Positions 27,796 to 36,903 of a DNA stretch of 64,000 nucleotides are shown one piece after another. The notes beneath the pieces were generated by a model that had not been told where the DNA came from, did no database searches, and saw nothing but the letters and a program-made list of their open reading frames with translations. The translations under genes were made by a program, and so were the position numbers. Source of the stretch: JAWKOK01 sp963765875. Lineage in GTDB: Bacteria; Chloroflexota; Anaerolineae; Caldilineales; Caldilineaceae. The DNA is taken from positions 558,001 to 622,000 of the forward strand of contig CAVXYK010000006.1 of the NCBI GenBank assembly GCA_963765875.1. Direction: 5' to 3'. Position 1 is the stretch's first letter, and each line of letters begins with the position of its first letter.

Positions 27796-28114
27796 GGGTG
27801 ACGCCCCCCCTTTCCAACAAAGAGATTCAAAGGAGAGAACTTACCATCACGTGCAGTTCATGGGTGAACTCATTGCTCAGATCGCCAAACATCAAAACAC
27901 CTCCGGTTTCATCGCAATGCTATCCTCTTCCACACGATACCCTTGTGCTGGCTACACAATGTCTACAAGCAAATTGCTTGCCGGGTTGAGAGATCGAGAC
28001 GGGTTGACCGGCACCTTGCACTGATTGCTTGCTTCGGGTTACGATGGCTCCCTGGTCCTTACGATGGGGCAGAAGACCGTAGTTGGCATAGTCGGGCAAC
28101 ATGGAGGGGAGTGG
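27796..28114. other. Intergenic stretch without recognisable gene
   Basis: About 320 bases between divergent genes. The only feature seen is a short hairpin AGTTCA-TGGG-TGAACT at 27855-27870. The long in-frame extension upstream of the SnoaL gene has no ribosome site and is not considered coding. Confidence 0.4.
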
Positions 28115-28585
28115 ATGACGTCAGGGACTCTCAGCGAGGCAGAGAAGAAAACACTGAGCGCCCTAGACTGCGTATCGGCCTATTCGGCGGCGCTAGCGAC
28201 TGCGGACACGAAATCCATGGCGCAACTGCGCGCCCCGAACTATGTCCTGGACTGGGTTCACGGCGATGCCTTTGAAGACCCACCGTTGACCAATGAGGAG
28301 GCGGCCCGCTTCTGGCCTAGCTGGCTTGCAGGCTTTCCTGAAATGGACTACGAGATCACACGGACCATCGCCGGCGAGACGGTCGTGGTGGTTCAATGGA
28401 TCTTCACTGGAACCCACAGTGCGAGGATCGAGCCGCCGATTTTCAATAACAGCCTTGAGCCCACAGACCACACCGTTCGCATTCGGGGCATCTCAGTCTT
28501 CGATGTAGCCGACGGTCTGATCCAAAAAGAGACAGCCTACATCGACTTGGCCACGCTCTTTGTTGAGTTGGGCATGGACGAATGA
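28115..28585 (+). CDS. SnoaL-like ester cyclase family protein
   Basis: The start at 28115 (MTSGTLSEAEKK) has GGAGGGGAG immediately upstream and is preferred over the longer ORF from 28025. Motifs ARFWPSWLAGFPEMDYEITR and VVVQWIFTGTHSARI are typical of the ester cyclase branch of the NTF2-like fold. 156 residues. Its last codon overlaps the start of the MFS gene at 28582 (ATGA), indicating translational coupling. Its role may be linked to the compound exported by that transporter. Confidence 0.8.
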   Translation: MTSGTLSEAEKKTLSALDCVSAYSAALATADTKSMAQLRAPNYVLDWVHGDAFEDPPLTNEEAARFWPSWLAGFPEMDYEITRTIAGETVVVVQWIFTGTHSARIEPPIFNNSLEPTDHTVRIRGISVFDVADGLIQKETAYIDLATLFVELGMDE

Positions 28586-29976
28586 GTCAACATCTATCGA
28601 CCGCCAACATGGGTGAGATTGTTGTAGCGACGCAGGTCATCACGCCAAAGCCGGATCCGCGACGCGTGCGCACCATCATCATCCTGTTGACAGCCAGCGT
28701 GGCGCTGATGATGACCGGCTTCGGCATCATCATGCCCGTCTTTGCCCGTCGTTTGGCTGAGCTGGGGGCCGGCGTCCAGGCGCTGGGCTGGATGACCATG
28801 TCCTTCGCGCTGGCCCAACTGATCTCCGCTCCATTCATGGGCAGCCTGGCAGACACGCGTGGTCGCAGACCGCTGATTCTGCTCTCACTTTTTTCCTTCA
28901 TCCTGCTCAATCTTGGCTATCTGTTTGCCGCCACACCCCTGGCCTACATCGTCGTTCGTGCCATGGGCGGATTTCTGACGGCCGGGCTGGGGCCTGCCTC
29001 GATGGGCATGGTGGCCGATCTGGTCGACGAAGATGAGCGCGGCAAGTGGATCGGCATTGTGATGGGCGGCTATGGTGCAGGCTTTGTCCTGGGCCCTGTG
29101 CTCGGTGGATTGCTCTACGACAGCTGGGGGTTTGCAGCGCCATTCATTGTCTCGGCCATACTCGGGGCAATCGCCTTTGTTGCCGCATTCTTGCTTGTAC
29201 CGGAGACGCGCACGGCGGAAGTGCGACATCGAGACCAACTGCGTGCTCGACGAACGACGGCCACTCAATCCAAGGAAACTTTTCGGCAGTCACTGCCCCG
29301 CCCGCTCACCGTCTTCGGCACGCTGCTGCTGGTCGATTTCATGGCCTCGTTTGCATTTGCCTTTGTTGAGCCGCAGATGGTCTTCTATCTCTACGATGAA
29401 CTACTTTGGAGCACGGTTCAGTTTGGCGTCGTTGTCGCGGCCTATGGCTTGGCCATGATGTTGGGTCAAATCCTCCTTGGGCAGGCCAGCGATCGGTTCG
29501 GTCGCAAGCCAGTTATCGTTCTCGGCATCATCCTCAATTCACTGCTCTACGTCAGCATTACATTTGCGCGTGACTACGCAATCATTGTCGGCTTGGCCAT
29601 GATTGCCGGGCTGGGAGAAGCGCTGCGCGTGCCTGCAACCAGCGCCAACTACTTGGACATCTCTGAACCGCAGCACCGGTCCCGTGTGTTGGGCGTCAAG
29701 AGCTCGGCACTCTCCCTGGGCGGCGTCCTGGGTCCGCTGGCCGTCGTGCTCGCCAGCCAATACTTGACGGCACAAGGCATCTTCATGACCGCCATGGTGC
29801 TGGTACTGCTCAGCGCGTTGATTGCGGCACTCTTTCTTCGCAAACCAGAGAAAGCTGTTAGGGAGGAGCCGACCGACGATTGGTCCGTGGCAAGCCGGCG
29901 TAGCCTGGCTGCTCAGGCATCGCTGCGCGGCATCGTCATCGAAGCGAAGAACAGCCGAAATCGATTGGGGGCGTGA
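28582..29976 (+). CDS. MFS transporter (drug:H+ antiporter type, TetA-like)
   Basis: 464 residues with 12 probable helices. Motif A is clear as GSLADTRGRRPLILLSLFSF and is repeated in the second half as GQASDRFGRKPVIVLGIILN. Motif C of drug exporters appears as GYGAGFVLGPVLGGLLYDSW. The start overlaps the stop of the SnoaL gene. The protein probably exports a small molecule, possibly the one modified by the coupled SnoaL protein. The C-terminal 50 residues are hydrophilic and unlike the family. Confidence 0.88.
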   Translation: MSQHLSTANMGEIVVATQVITPKPDPRRVRTIIILLTASVALMMTGFGIIMPVFARRLAELGAGVQALGWMTMSFALAQLISAPFMGSLADTRGRRPLILLSLFSFILLNLGYLFAATPLAYIVVRAMGGFLTAGLGPASMGMVADLVDEDERGKWIGIVMGGYGAGFVLGPVLGGLLYDSWGFAAPFIVSAILGAIAFVAAFLLVPETRTAEVRHRDQLRARRTTATQSKETFRQSLPRPLTVFGTLLLVDFMASFAFAFVEPQMVFYLYDELLWSTVQFGVVVAAYGLAMMLGQILLGQASDRFGRKPVIVLGIILNSLLYVSITFARDYAIIVGLAMIAGLGEALRVPATSANYLDISEPQHRSRVLGVKSSALSLGGVLGPLAVVLASQYLTAQGIFMTAMVLVLLSALIAALFLRKPEKAVREEPTDDWSVASRRSLAAQASLRGIVIEAKNSRNRLGA

Positions 29977-30014
29977 GGCCAAGGTCAGGAGGTAGACAAG
30001 CTGAAGCGAGAACG

Positions 30015-30950
30015 CTACTTCGGCAGCCCGACGGCTCGCAGGAGAGCGAGTGGACCGCGTTGTCGGATGTCGTCGATCTGTTCGCGGTTGCGTGCCAGTA
30101 GATGGCCCGCAAACCCCAACGCATTAATGGCGATTCCACTGACGCCTGCTTGACTGCGCGGGACAATGAACATCCATTCGCGTGTTGCAAGCAGATTATA
30201 GGCACCCGTTTGGCGTCCTCCATGGCGCACACCGCTCACATCGAAGCCGATGTAGGACAACATCGACACATAGGCCTCGTAGAGCATATCGATTGCACGA
30301 GCGTCGGTCGTGCGCTTGTCTTGAGACAAGCGCACGAATGCATGGGCAAATGGCAAGGCCGAGGCAACACTGATGATGCCGGCCGGCTCATCCGGCAGTA
30401 ACGCCTCAATCGGAACGTCCGGTCCGGTCGGGAGCAATGGAAATGGGACATACTGAAGGTGTTTGTGTGGCTGACTGGCTCCGGCCAAAAGACCGCCATT
30501 GTAGAAGCCCAATCCGTCACTGTCCGCCATGCACGTCCACATCGCCTCAAAATCGGCAGGCGTAAGCCACTGTTCCTGATGCTCAAACGACCGGGTCACG
30601 ATCAGCATGTGATCCTGGAGAACCGTATATTTATTGAGCAGGCAAACGTGTGTTTCGGAGAGATTCGCGACGAAAAGATCGGGATCGTAGGGAAGAAACG
30701 GGTTCCGCTTTGGATAGACCACACGGCTTGGGCCAACAAGCCTTTTCTGCGCGACCCGCTGCTGCAACACCCGCACGATGAAGCTGATCCCTCCGTCATC
30801 CACAAACTGAAGAGTCGTTGAGATCGGTTCTAGTGCTCCGCACTGCGAAGCATGCACACTACTTCTGGCCGCAGCCTCGCATAGCGCACCGCGTTCGAAG
30901 ACACCCTCGGCCCCGTCTTTCAATTCGGCCCTATCGTTCAATTCTGTCAT
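30015..30950 (-). CDS. ATP adenylyltransferase (Ap4A phosphorylase-like, HIT superfamily)
   Basis: 311 residues. The catalytic HIT-type motif is ASQPHKHLQYVPFPL (H-x-H-x-Q), preceded by NKYTVLQDHMLIVTRSFEHQ, a hallmark of Apa1/Apa2-type phosphorylases. The N-terminal YPKRNPFLPYDPDLFVANLS and the C-terminal AYNLLATREWMFIVPRSQAG complete the fold. The enzyme splits diadenosine tetraphosphate phosphorolytically to ADP and ATP, or runs in reverse. It is monocistronic and converges with the MFS gene. Confidence 0.88.
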   Translation of the reverse strand: MTELNDRAELKDGAEGVFERGALCEAAARSSVHASQCGALEPISTTLQFVDDGGISFIVRVLQQRVAQKRLVGPSRVVYPKRNPFLPYDPDLFVANLSETHVCLLNKYTVLQDHMLIVTRSFEHQEQWLTPADFEAMWTCMADSDGLGFYNGGLLAGASQPHKHLQYVPFPLLPTGPDVPIEALLPDEPAGIISVASALPFAHAFVRLSQDKRTTDARAIDMLYEAYVSMLSYIGFDVSGVRHGGRQTGAYNLLATREWMFIVPRSQAGVSGIAINALGFAGHLLARNREQIDDIRQRGPLALLRAVGLPK

Positions 30951-31051
30951 CTAAAAACCCAGAAGCGTTTCATCACGGCTGGGACCTACAGAGTTCCAGC
31001 AGGTTCAGATTTCGCCGGCACAGGCATTCTGATGGAGCGAAACCGAGAAGA

Positions 31052-31333
31052 TCAATCTGCGCCCGGACTACACTCGCCACCGAAGAAAGCCCATCCATCG
31101 CATTCACTGCCGTCATCAAAGATGCAGACCCCCGACTGGCTACCGTCATCCGCAGTGCGGATCTCATAGTTGTAGCCCTCATCCTCACAGAAAACGGCGG
31201 CAGGGTTCGCCATGTCGACCGGTCCAGCGTCCGAACTATCCACTGGAACCTGCAACGGCTGGAATGCACAGGCAGCCAGGACCAACAATGCCAGGATCAA
31301 TACCAAGAGCGGGAAGAGTCTTTTGATTGACAT
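31052..31333 (-). CDS. DUF333-domain lipoprotein
   Basis: The start at 31333 (MSIKRLFPLL) follows GGTGAGA. The signal peptide ends in the lipobox LVLAACAF. The DUF333 signature NPAAVFCEDEGYNYEIR, then SGVCIFDDGSECDGWAFFGGEC, is complete, with its conserved Cys residues. 93 residues. The role of these small secreted proteins is not established; a hemolysin-like label appears in databases without proof. A family A element begins just upstream of the gene at 31359. Confidence 0.85.
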   Translation of the reverse strand: MSIKRLFPLLVLILALLVLAACAFQPLQVPVDSSDAGPVDMANPAAVFCEDEGYNYEIRTADDGSQSGVCIFDDGSECDGWAFFGGECSPGAD

Positions 31334-31358
31334 ATCTCTCACCTTTCCAATACTCAGT

Positions 31359-31490
31359 GACTCCACTGCAAAAAGAGTTCATTTCACCACGGAGGCACGG
31401 AGAAAGCACAGAGTTCACAGAGGAAAAGCTCTTTCCATCTGCGTTCATTTGCGCCCATCTGCGGTTGATTGTTGTTTTTGCAGCAGAGTC
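31359..31490 (+). mobile_element. MITE-like family A element, copy 2
   Basis: 132 bp with ends GACTCCACTGCAAAAA and TTTTTGCAGCAGAGTC. The flanks are CTCAGT (31353-31358) and CTCAAT (31491-31496), a 6-bp direct repeat with one mismatch. The interior is in the opposite orientation to copy 1 and nearly identical in words (CACCACGGAGGCACGGAG, AGTTCACAGAGGAAAAGC). Confidence 0.75.
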
Positions 31491-31623
31491 CTCAATCATT
31501 TCCGATCTGGTCGCAACTGTCATTCCGACAGAGCGAAGCTACCCATACCATACACAGATTGGCCTTACGAAAAACAGCTAGTCCAAACAAATAGTGACAG
31601 ACAAACAGGAAGTAAATGCAAAA

Positions 31624-31669
31624 GGTAGATATGTGGGCGATTCATCATCGAATCGCCCACATACCTACC
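31624..31669. terminator. Long hairpin, probable terminator of the OsmC gene
   Basis: GGTAGATATGTGGGCGATTC (31624-31643) pairs with GAATCGCCCACATACCTACC (31650-31669), 20 bp with one mismatch and a 6-base loop. It lies about 90 bases beyond the OsmC stop on the minus strand. A fragment of a family C repeat (TGTCATTCCGACAGAGCG) lies nearby at 31519. Confidence 0.65.
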
Positions 31670-31756
31670 TCATCATAATTCAAGACTTGAACAAGCTCAA
31701 TTCGTCAGGATCAGCCGAACATATGAGCCGACGATTGCTTCAACGCATGGCCGTTT

Positions 31757-32212
31757 CTAGTCGGCCGCACTCACCTCCCAGAAATCTGGAACATTCTCCA
31801 TCATCAGAGAGCCTTGCCGGCCAACAAGCTCAATCTCAACTCCTTCCAGCGCCGTGATGGTCTCATGCACAGGACAGTGCTCCGCCACCCGAAGGATGGC
31901 CTTCTCACGACGATCGCAATCGCCATAGGGCAGATTGACCGTCGCCTTGAGGTTGATCAGACGCACCGGATCTTGAGCCTTGTCAAATGAAAAATCGACC
32001 GTCATGTCTCGAGTATCAATGCCGGCCTTCTCGCAATATGTAGCGGCAAAGGCCCCAATACAGCTTCCCAGTGAGGCGATGAAAAGCTCAGGCGGCGTTG
32101 GGCCTCGATCGCTGCCGCCCATCGGCGGGGGCACATCAATCTGGATCGTATGGTTGCCCGTGGTGGTCTCAAAAAGCATATCGCCCATGTAAGCTGTCGA
32201 AATTGTTGCCAT
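31757..32212 (-). CDS. OsmC/Ohr family protein
   Basis: The start at 32212 (MATISTAYMG) has GAGGAG 7 bases upstream. The two peroxidatic-type cysteines of the family are in LFIASLGSCIGAFAATYCEK and VAEHCPVHETI. 151 residues, normal. OsmC-like proteins reduce organic hydroperoxides with lipoyl or thiol reductants in the cytoplasm. The Crp/Fnr gene lies upstream on the same strand, about 210 bases away, and may control it. Confidence 0.85.
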   Translation of the reverse strand: MATISTAYMGDMLFETTTGNHTIQIDVPPPMGGSDRGPTPPELFIASLGSCIGAFAATYCEKAGIDTRDMTVDFSFDKAQDPVRLINLKATVNLPYGDCDRREKAILRVAEHCPVHETITALEGVEIELVGRQGSLMMENVPDFWEVSAAD

Positions 32213-32419
32213 TGTACTTCTCCTCGGTAGCCGATTCAGCCGGACCGGCAACAGGGTCGCCCCTGGTGCAAAGCCCAACCCAAAATATTGGATACGCCGT
32301 CGGTTCGAATGATCTATCCACGCGATCCAGCGAACCGCCGGCGCCCCAACGATAGGGGTACTGAGGCTTTCTGTCTTTGCGCTCGATCAAAGAGTGAAGG
32401 GGTGTGATGAAGTAGCAGC

Positions 32420-33178
32420 TTAAATGCCGAGGCATGCCTGAATGCCGACACAGCCGCATGGAGAACCTGGGTCGGACGGCGATGTTGCTGCAATTTTCTC
32501 CAGGCCTGCGCTATCGACAATGGCAATTCGCTCACGCCCGATAGAAACAAGGTTCTTCTGCTCCCACTGCTTGAGCGTACGACTCACGGTGAAGAGGGTG
32601 GTTCCGATCAATTCGGCCAGGTCTTCCCGCGTGATCGGGATGTCGATCAAGATATTGCCCTCAGATGGCTTGCCCAAATGTTGTCCAAGTTGCAGAACCG
32701 AACGGGCAAGCCGCTGTTCCACACGTTCATTGACGACCTCATGGTAGCGACTCTGTCGCTGTTGGTTGCGGATCACCATGACACGCAACGCATTCAACGA
32801 AATACGAAAATGGCGCTGCATGAGATTGGCCAGCGTTTCACCTTGCCAGAAAAGCATTTCGCAGTCGCTGACAGCGTGGATCGAAAGTGGGTAATCAAAC
32901 TCATTGAGCGCGGCGATGAGACCGAATTCCTGACCGGTCTTGATGTATCGAACAACAATCTGATGACCCTCAGCCGACAGTTGACTAAGCTTTGCACGGC
33001 CCTCTACCATGACGCCAAAGGCCGTAGCCGGATCGCCTTGACGAACGATTAGCTCCTTGCGCGAAAATGTCCGTACTGTGGCCGCGTCGAATACATCACC
33101 CAACGCGGTATCACCCAATCCGACAAACACCCGATTTTGGCGCAAAAGCACCAGATCCGCTTCTCGTTTTTCAGTCAT
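32420..33178 (-). CDS. Crp/Fnr family transcriptional regulator
   Basis: The start at 33178 (MTEKREADLV) is preferred to the longer ORF reaching 33361, whose extra N-terminus is not typical. The cyclic-nucleotide-binding barrel reads LIVRQGDPATAFGVMVEGRA and GQEFGLIAAL. The helix-turn-helix is PITREDLAELIGTTLFTVSR followed by TLKQWEQKNLV. The N-terminal Cys cluster of oxygen-sensing Fnr is absent, so the signal may be a nucleotide, heme ligand or redox state. The adjacent OsmC gene suggests an oxidative or nitrosative stress response, by inference only. Confidence 0.85.
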   Translation of the reverse strand: MTEKREADLVLLRQNRVFVGLGDTALGDVFDAATVRTFSRKELIVRQGDPATAFGVMVEGRAKLSQLSAEGHQIVVRYIKTGQEFGLIAALNEFDYPLSIHAVSDCEMLFWQGETLANLMQRHFRISLNALRVMVIRNQQRQSRYHEVVNERVEQRLARSVLQLGQHLGKPSEGNILIDIPITREDLAELIGTTLFTVSRTLKQWEQKNLVSIGRERIAIVDSAGLEKIAATSPSDPGSPCGCVGIQACLGI

Positions 33179-33440
33179 CGTGGCAGCGAAGATCCAATTC
33201 CATTGACAAAAATTCAATTCGTGAAAAATAGCACAATTTACCAACAAAGTATACATTCGCTCTGACGGTTTGAGCAACAGATCCAGGGTCTTCGAACTGA
33301 AATGCCGGCCAAACCCGGATTTCATCGCCCAATGAGGCCTGTCTTCGCAATTGGTGCCCATGGACCCAACGCTATGCTATAATCAACTGGACTCCATCCA
33401 CTGTTACGTATGGGTACAACTTCATCGAATAGAGCGCAAA

Positions 33441-35989
33441 ATGAACGTAGTAGGTTCGAACCGGTGTGGCAGAGGCCTGGCACATGGCGGAAAAACTTCG
33501 CGTCTGCCAATACTGACGGTTCTGTTGGTGGCGCTCGTGAGCATCGCCGGTTGCCGGCCTGGCTCCGATCCCGCCACTGAGGTGGCGGCTGAAGCGACGA
33601 CTACCCTCAGCACTCCTCGCATGTCAAAGGCCCAGCCCAGCGCCCGATAGAGTTCGTACGCGACCAGCAGCCCCGCTTTGGCCACCTCACCTCCGAGGAC
33701 GGGCTATCAAACAGCACCGCCTGGGACTTGATGGTGGATCGCCAAGGCTATCTCTGGATTGCCACCTTTGATGGTCTGAACCGCTATGATGGCTACGACA
33801 TAACCGTGTTCAAACATCATTCGGAGGACCCAACGAGCATCGGTTCAAGCTTCACCAAATGTGTCGTTCAAGACGCAAGCGGCGCCATTTGGGTTGGCAC
33901 GTCCAATGGGGTGAGCAAGTACGACCCCAAGACCGAGACGTTTGCCAATTATGGGTTTGACCCGACCGTGTCGGACAGTACGGTCGATGCCATTTATGAA
34001 GATTCAGATGGACGACTGTGGATAGGAAGCTGGCATGGCGTACTGTATCAATTCGACCGCGCTACTGAAGAGCTCAGCCCGGCCTCGTCCGCTACCGAAT
34101 TGGGGAGGATCCTCGACATCGTCGGGGATCAAACAGGAAACTTATGGATTGGCGGCACCAGGGGGTTGACACGATTTGATCCGGAAACGCAGATTTTCAC
34201 TCACTATCTGCCTGAGCCCGATATCGGCATCGCGGAAAACAGAATTAACCAGATTACATTGGACGAGAAAGGCAACCTTTGGCTTGCCCTGGTAGGAGGT
34301 GGGCTGGCCCGTTTTGACCCAGAAACGGAACTGTTTACTTTTTATCGTAACGACCCCAACGATGCGCAGAGTTTGAGCAGTGATGCCGTGATGACCATTG
34401 TGGAAGATTCCCCTGGCATCTTCTGGGTAGGAACCTTCGGCGGTGGATTGCACAGATTTGACTCGCGGACAGAAAAGTTCACCCGTTATCGACCCAATCC
34501 CTATCTGCCCGATGGTCCGGCAGATGATCGTATCCCTGCATTGCTCAAGGATGAACAAGATACGCTGTGGATCGGCACCTTCGGGAACGGAGTCGACATC
34601 TATAATGCGCTCAATTCCCAATTTTCCCTGTACCGTCAGATTCCTGGCGAATCCCAAAGCTTGATCCACAGCGCAGTCTCGTCGGTGCGTCAGGATCAAA
34701 ATAACGCCTATTGGATCCGAACCTTGAAGGGTCTTGTTAAGCTCGACCCGGAAACGGGACTGTACACGCACTATCAATCGGACCCTGACAATCCAAACAG
34801 CTTGAGCGATAATCAGATTCAGGCCATGCATATGGATGGCGACGGGATTCTCTGGATTGGCACATGGCAAGGGGGGCTCAATCGGTTTGATCCAACAACG
34901 GACCAATTCACACACTATCTCCATGACCCGGACAATCCGGCGAGTCTGAGTCACAACGAGATTCAGAGTATTGCAGAAGACAAATTTGGCAATCTCTGGA
35001 TTGCGACGTTTGCAGGCGGGCTGAACCGTTTTGATCGGGAGACAGAAGAATTCACCCATTATCTCCATGATCCCGAAAATCCGCACAGCTTGAACAGCAA
35101 TGTTGTCTATGTTGTTTATGTTGTCTATCTTTCCTCTGCCGATGTTCTGTGGGTCAGTACAAGCGATGGTGTCAGCCAATTTGACGCGCAGACCGAGCAA
35201 TTTATCCGCTATCCTGAGTATTTCAAAGGCCAACGGGTCCACATGTTCCATGAAGACCGGGCTGGCACATTGTGGATAGCCGCCACCGGCGGTCTCAGCA
35301 AGTTTGACGCGGAAACTGGAACATTCTCAACCTATACCACGGAACAAGGGCTACTGACTGACAATATTTTGGAAGTCCTTGAAGATGCACAGGGAAACCT
35401 TTGGCTCAGCACAGCCAAAGGCATCTCACGCTTTGATCCCACCAAAGAAGCCTTCCGGAGTTATGACGCTCAATCCGGTGTCCAGAAGAAAGAATTCATC
35501 AGGGGCAGTGCCTTTCAAGCCGATGATGGACGCCTGTTCTTTGGCGGTCAAGATGGTTTGAATGCTTTTTATCCCGAAACGCTTCAAGAAAATGACGTCA
35601 TCCCGCCTGTGGTTTTGACAGATTTCAAGCTGGCCAATCAATCTGTGGCCCTGGGTGAAGATTCACCCATCCAACGCGTGATCGACGCCACGGAGGAGCT
35701 TACCTTGCCCAATGAGGACAGGGTCTTCTCTTTTGAGTTTGCAGGGCTCAACTATGTGTCGCCGCAGAACAATCAGTATGCCTATAAAATGGACGGTTTT
35801 GACGACGACTGGACGGTGATTGATGGCGCGAACCGAGAGGCAAAATATACCAATTTGGATGCTGGAACCTACACATTCAACGTGAAAGCCTCCAACAACG
35901 ATGGCGTCTGGAACGAGGCTGGCAAGTCGATCACCGTCACCATTCAATCGCCCTGGTGGGAGACAATCTGGTTCAGAGCGGGCATGTAA
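33441..35989 (+). CDS. Two-component regulator propeller protein (Reg_prop repeats plus Y_Y_Y domain), truncated at 3' end
   Basis: Lipoprotein-type signal from 33441 (LTVLLVALVSIAGCRPG). A one-base change near 33640 joins it to the frame reading PIEFVRDQQPRFGHLTSEDG and then DLMVDRQGYLWIATFDGLNR. About a dozen Reg_prop blades follow, with words such as LWIGTWQGGLNRFDPTTDQF. The Y_Y_Y domain (NNQYAYKMDGFDDDWTVIDG) and the start of a membrane helix (WWETIWFRAGM) end the ORF. In intact relatives a membrane helix and a histidine kinase follow here. Instead the next bases belong to a DUF389-type gene. A 9-base repeat at 35102-35128 inserts VVY units into one blade. The stop at 35987-35989 therefore lies at an abnormal junction. 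Confidence 0.8.
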
Positions 35990-36407
35990 TTTCCTCTCGA
36001 TCTTGCTGGCGGGCGGCGGCGTCTTTGCACTGCTTGGCCTCTCTAAGGCATCCATGGCAAGTCTCAAGGGCAGCGAGCGCCGCAATGCATTCCTCATGAT
36101 TGCCTTGGGCACATTGCTGGTGATCGTGCCGTTGGCAGCCACCAGCTACACAACCGGCAAGGCTGGGAGCGTCCAATTCCACACGACGCAGGCAACCGAG
36201 GAATGGTTGGCCGACGCAGAAGCCTATGAGCTGATTAGCGTCAAGTCGAGCGGCGACACGGTGGAGGTTCGCATTACGGGTTACGGCGATCTTCCGGCGA
36301 GCGAAGCGCTCGTCGCCGACATCGCCGATCGAATGAAAGATCAATTGACGGTAGAGCTAGAAGTGATCCCGGCTCAGTTCCAGAGCCTGTCTGTAAACCA
36401 ACCTTGA
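35985..36407 (+). pseudogene. C-terminal fragment of a DUF389-like membrane protein
   Basis: From 35985 the frame reads NFLSILLAGGGVFALLGLSK, RRNAFLMIALGTLLVIVPLA and AYELISVKSSGDTVEVRITG. This resembles the distal membrane helices and the C-terminal soluble part of DUF389/TIGR00341 proteins. There is no N-terminal half and no start codon of its own. It follows the propeller gene directly, with no gap. Confidence 0.55.
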
Positions 36408-36432
36408 CGATCTCGATGGTAAGACGCAGATT

Positions 36433-36478
36433 GGAAAGGCACAAAATTACAATTATTTTTGCCTTTCCATTTTAGGGT
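36433..36478 (+). terminator. Terminator-like hairpin after the DUF389 fragment
   Basis: GGAAAGGCA (36433-36441) pairs with TGCCTTTCC (36470-36478) and is followed by ATTTTAG. The loop of 28 bases is A/T-rich. A modest candidate. Confidence 0.4.
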
Positions 36479-36554
36479 TCACAACAGAATGCAAAATCCG
36501 GCGGAATGAGCCCATGAGGCGGAAAAACTCAGTGATCCGTCAGCACGTGAAAGT

Positions 36555-36562
36555 GATATAAT
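36555..36562 (+). promoter_or_regulatory. Extended -10 promoter element of a candidate ncRNA
   Basis: TATAAT at 36557-36562 with TG one base before it (TGATATAAT), an extended -10. No good -35 hexamer is seen, which is normal for extended -10 promoters. Transcription would start near 36569. Confidence 0.5.
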
Positions 36563-36568
36563 TAGAGC

Positions 36569-36768
36569 AGATCGGATGCCAGTCGAGAGTGTTCTGCTCA
36601 GGCAAACTCGTTGACAGGTTCGCCGCCTGGCCCATCGGCACTACCGGGGAAATGGGTTCGAGCGGGAGGCAAGGAATAGGTTGGAGTGGCGCTCCATAAA
36701 TGCCTATTGTGTAGATCAGAGCACTCTTCACTGTTGGGGGTCGGCCAAAATGGCCGACCCCCCGTCTT
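36569..36768 (+). ncRNA. Candidate standalone structured ncRNA (unassigned family)
   Basis: The unit has an extended -10 at its left, a long closing stem, and a strong terminator at its right. No downstream gene lies on this strand. The closing stem pairs CAGTCGAGAGTGTTCTG (36580-36596) with CAGAGCACTCTTCACTG (36717-36733): 4 bp, a 2x2 internal loop and 11 bp including one G-U. Inside, AATAGG with CCTATT, GGAG with CTCC, CCCAT with ATGGG, and CAGG with CCTG can form. An alternative GAGCAG/CTGCTC pairing competes with the 5' arm. 6S RNA is one possibility by size and closed-stem design, but I could not match its conserved core. Not a tRNA, tmRNA or SRP RNA. Confidence 0.45.
36736..36768 (+). 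terminator. Strong intrinsic terminator of the candidate ncRNA
   Basis: GGGGGTCGGCCA (36736-36747), loop AAA, TGGCCGACCCCC (36751-36762), a perfect 12-bp stem followed by CGTCTTTTCTT. Confidence 0.75.
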
Positions 36769-36782
36769 TTCTTCCACGCCTA

Positions 36783-36874
36783 AGGCCGCTGCAAGAAATT
36801 GAATCCCTGTTTGATGATGCTTGCGCAGCGGCTTGCAGGCCGTCAAATAGGGATTTGATTTCTTTGAACGGCCT
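36783..36874. repeat. Imperfect fold-back, probable terminator of the pentapeptide gene
   Basis: Left arm AGGCCGCTGCAAGAAATTGA (36783-36814 in full) and right arm TGATTTCTTTGAACGGCCT (ending 36874) pair over about 32 bp with several mismatches. It sits just beyond the 3' end of the minus-strand pentapeptide-repeat gene. Confidence 0.5.
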
Positions 36875-36903
36875 AAGTGTAAGCGACATCGTCTCTTTGC
36901 GGA

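Noticed and set aside
28025..28114. Longer N-terminus for the SnoaL protein at 28115
   Set aside because: No ribosome site supports 28025 or 28064, while GGAGGGGAG directly precedes 28115.
34142..35251. 369-residue minus-strand ORF across the propeller gene
   Set aside because: It mirrors the repetitive Reg_prop blades. The repeats in its translation are an echo of the plus-strand repeats.
36640..36670. T-loop-like GGGTTCGAGC as sign of a tRNA or tmRNA
   Set aside because: No acceptor stem, anticodon arm or CCA end can be built around it.
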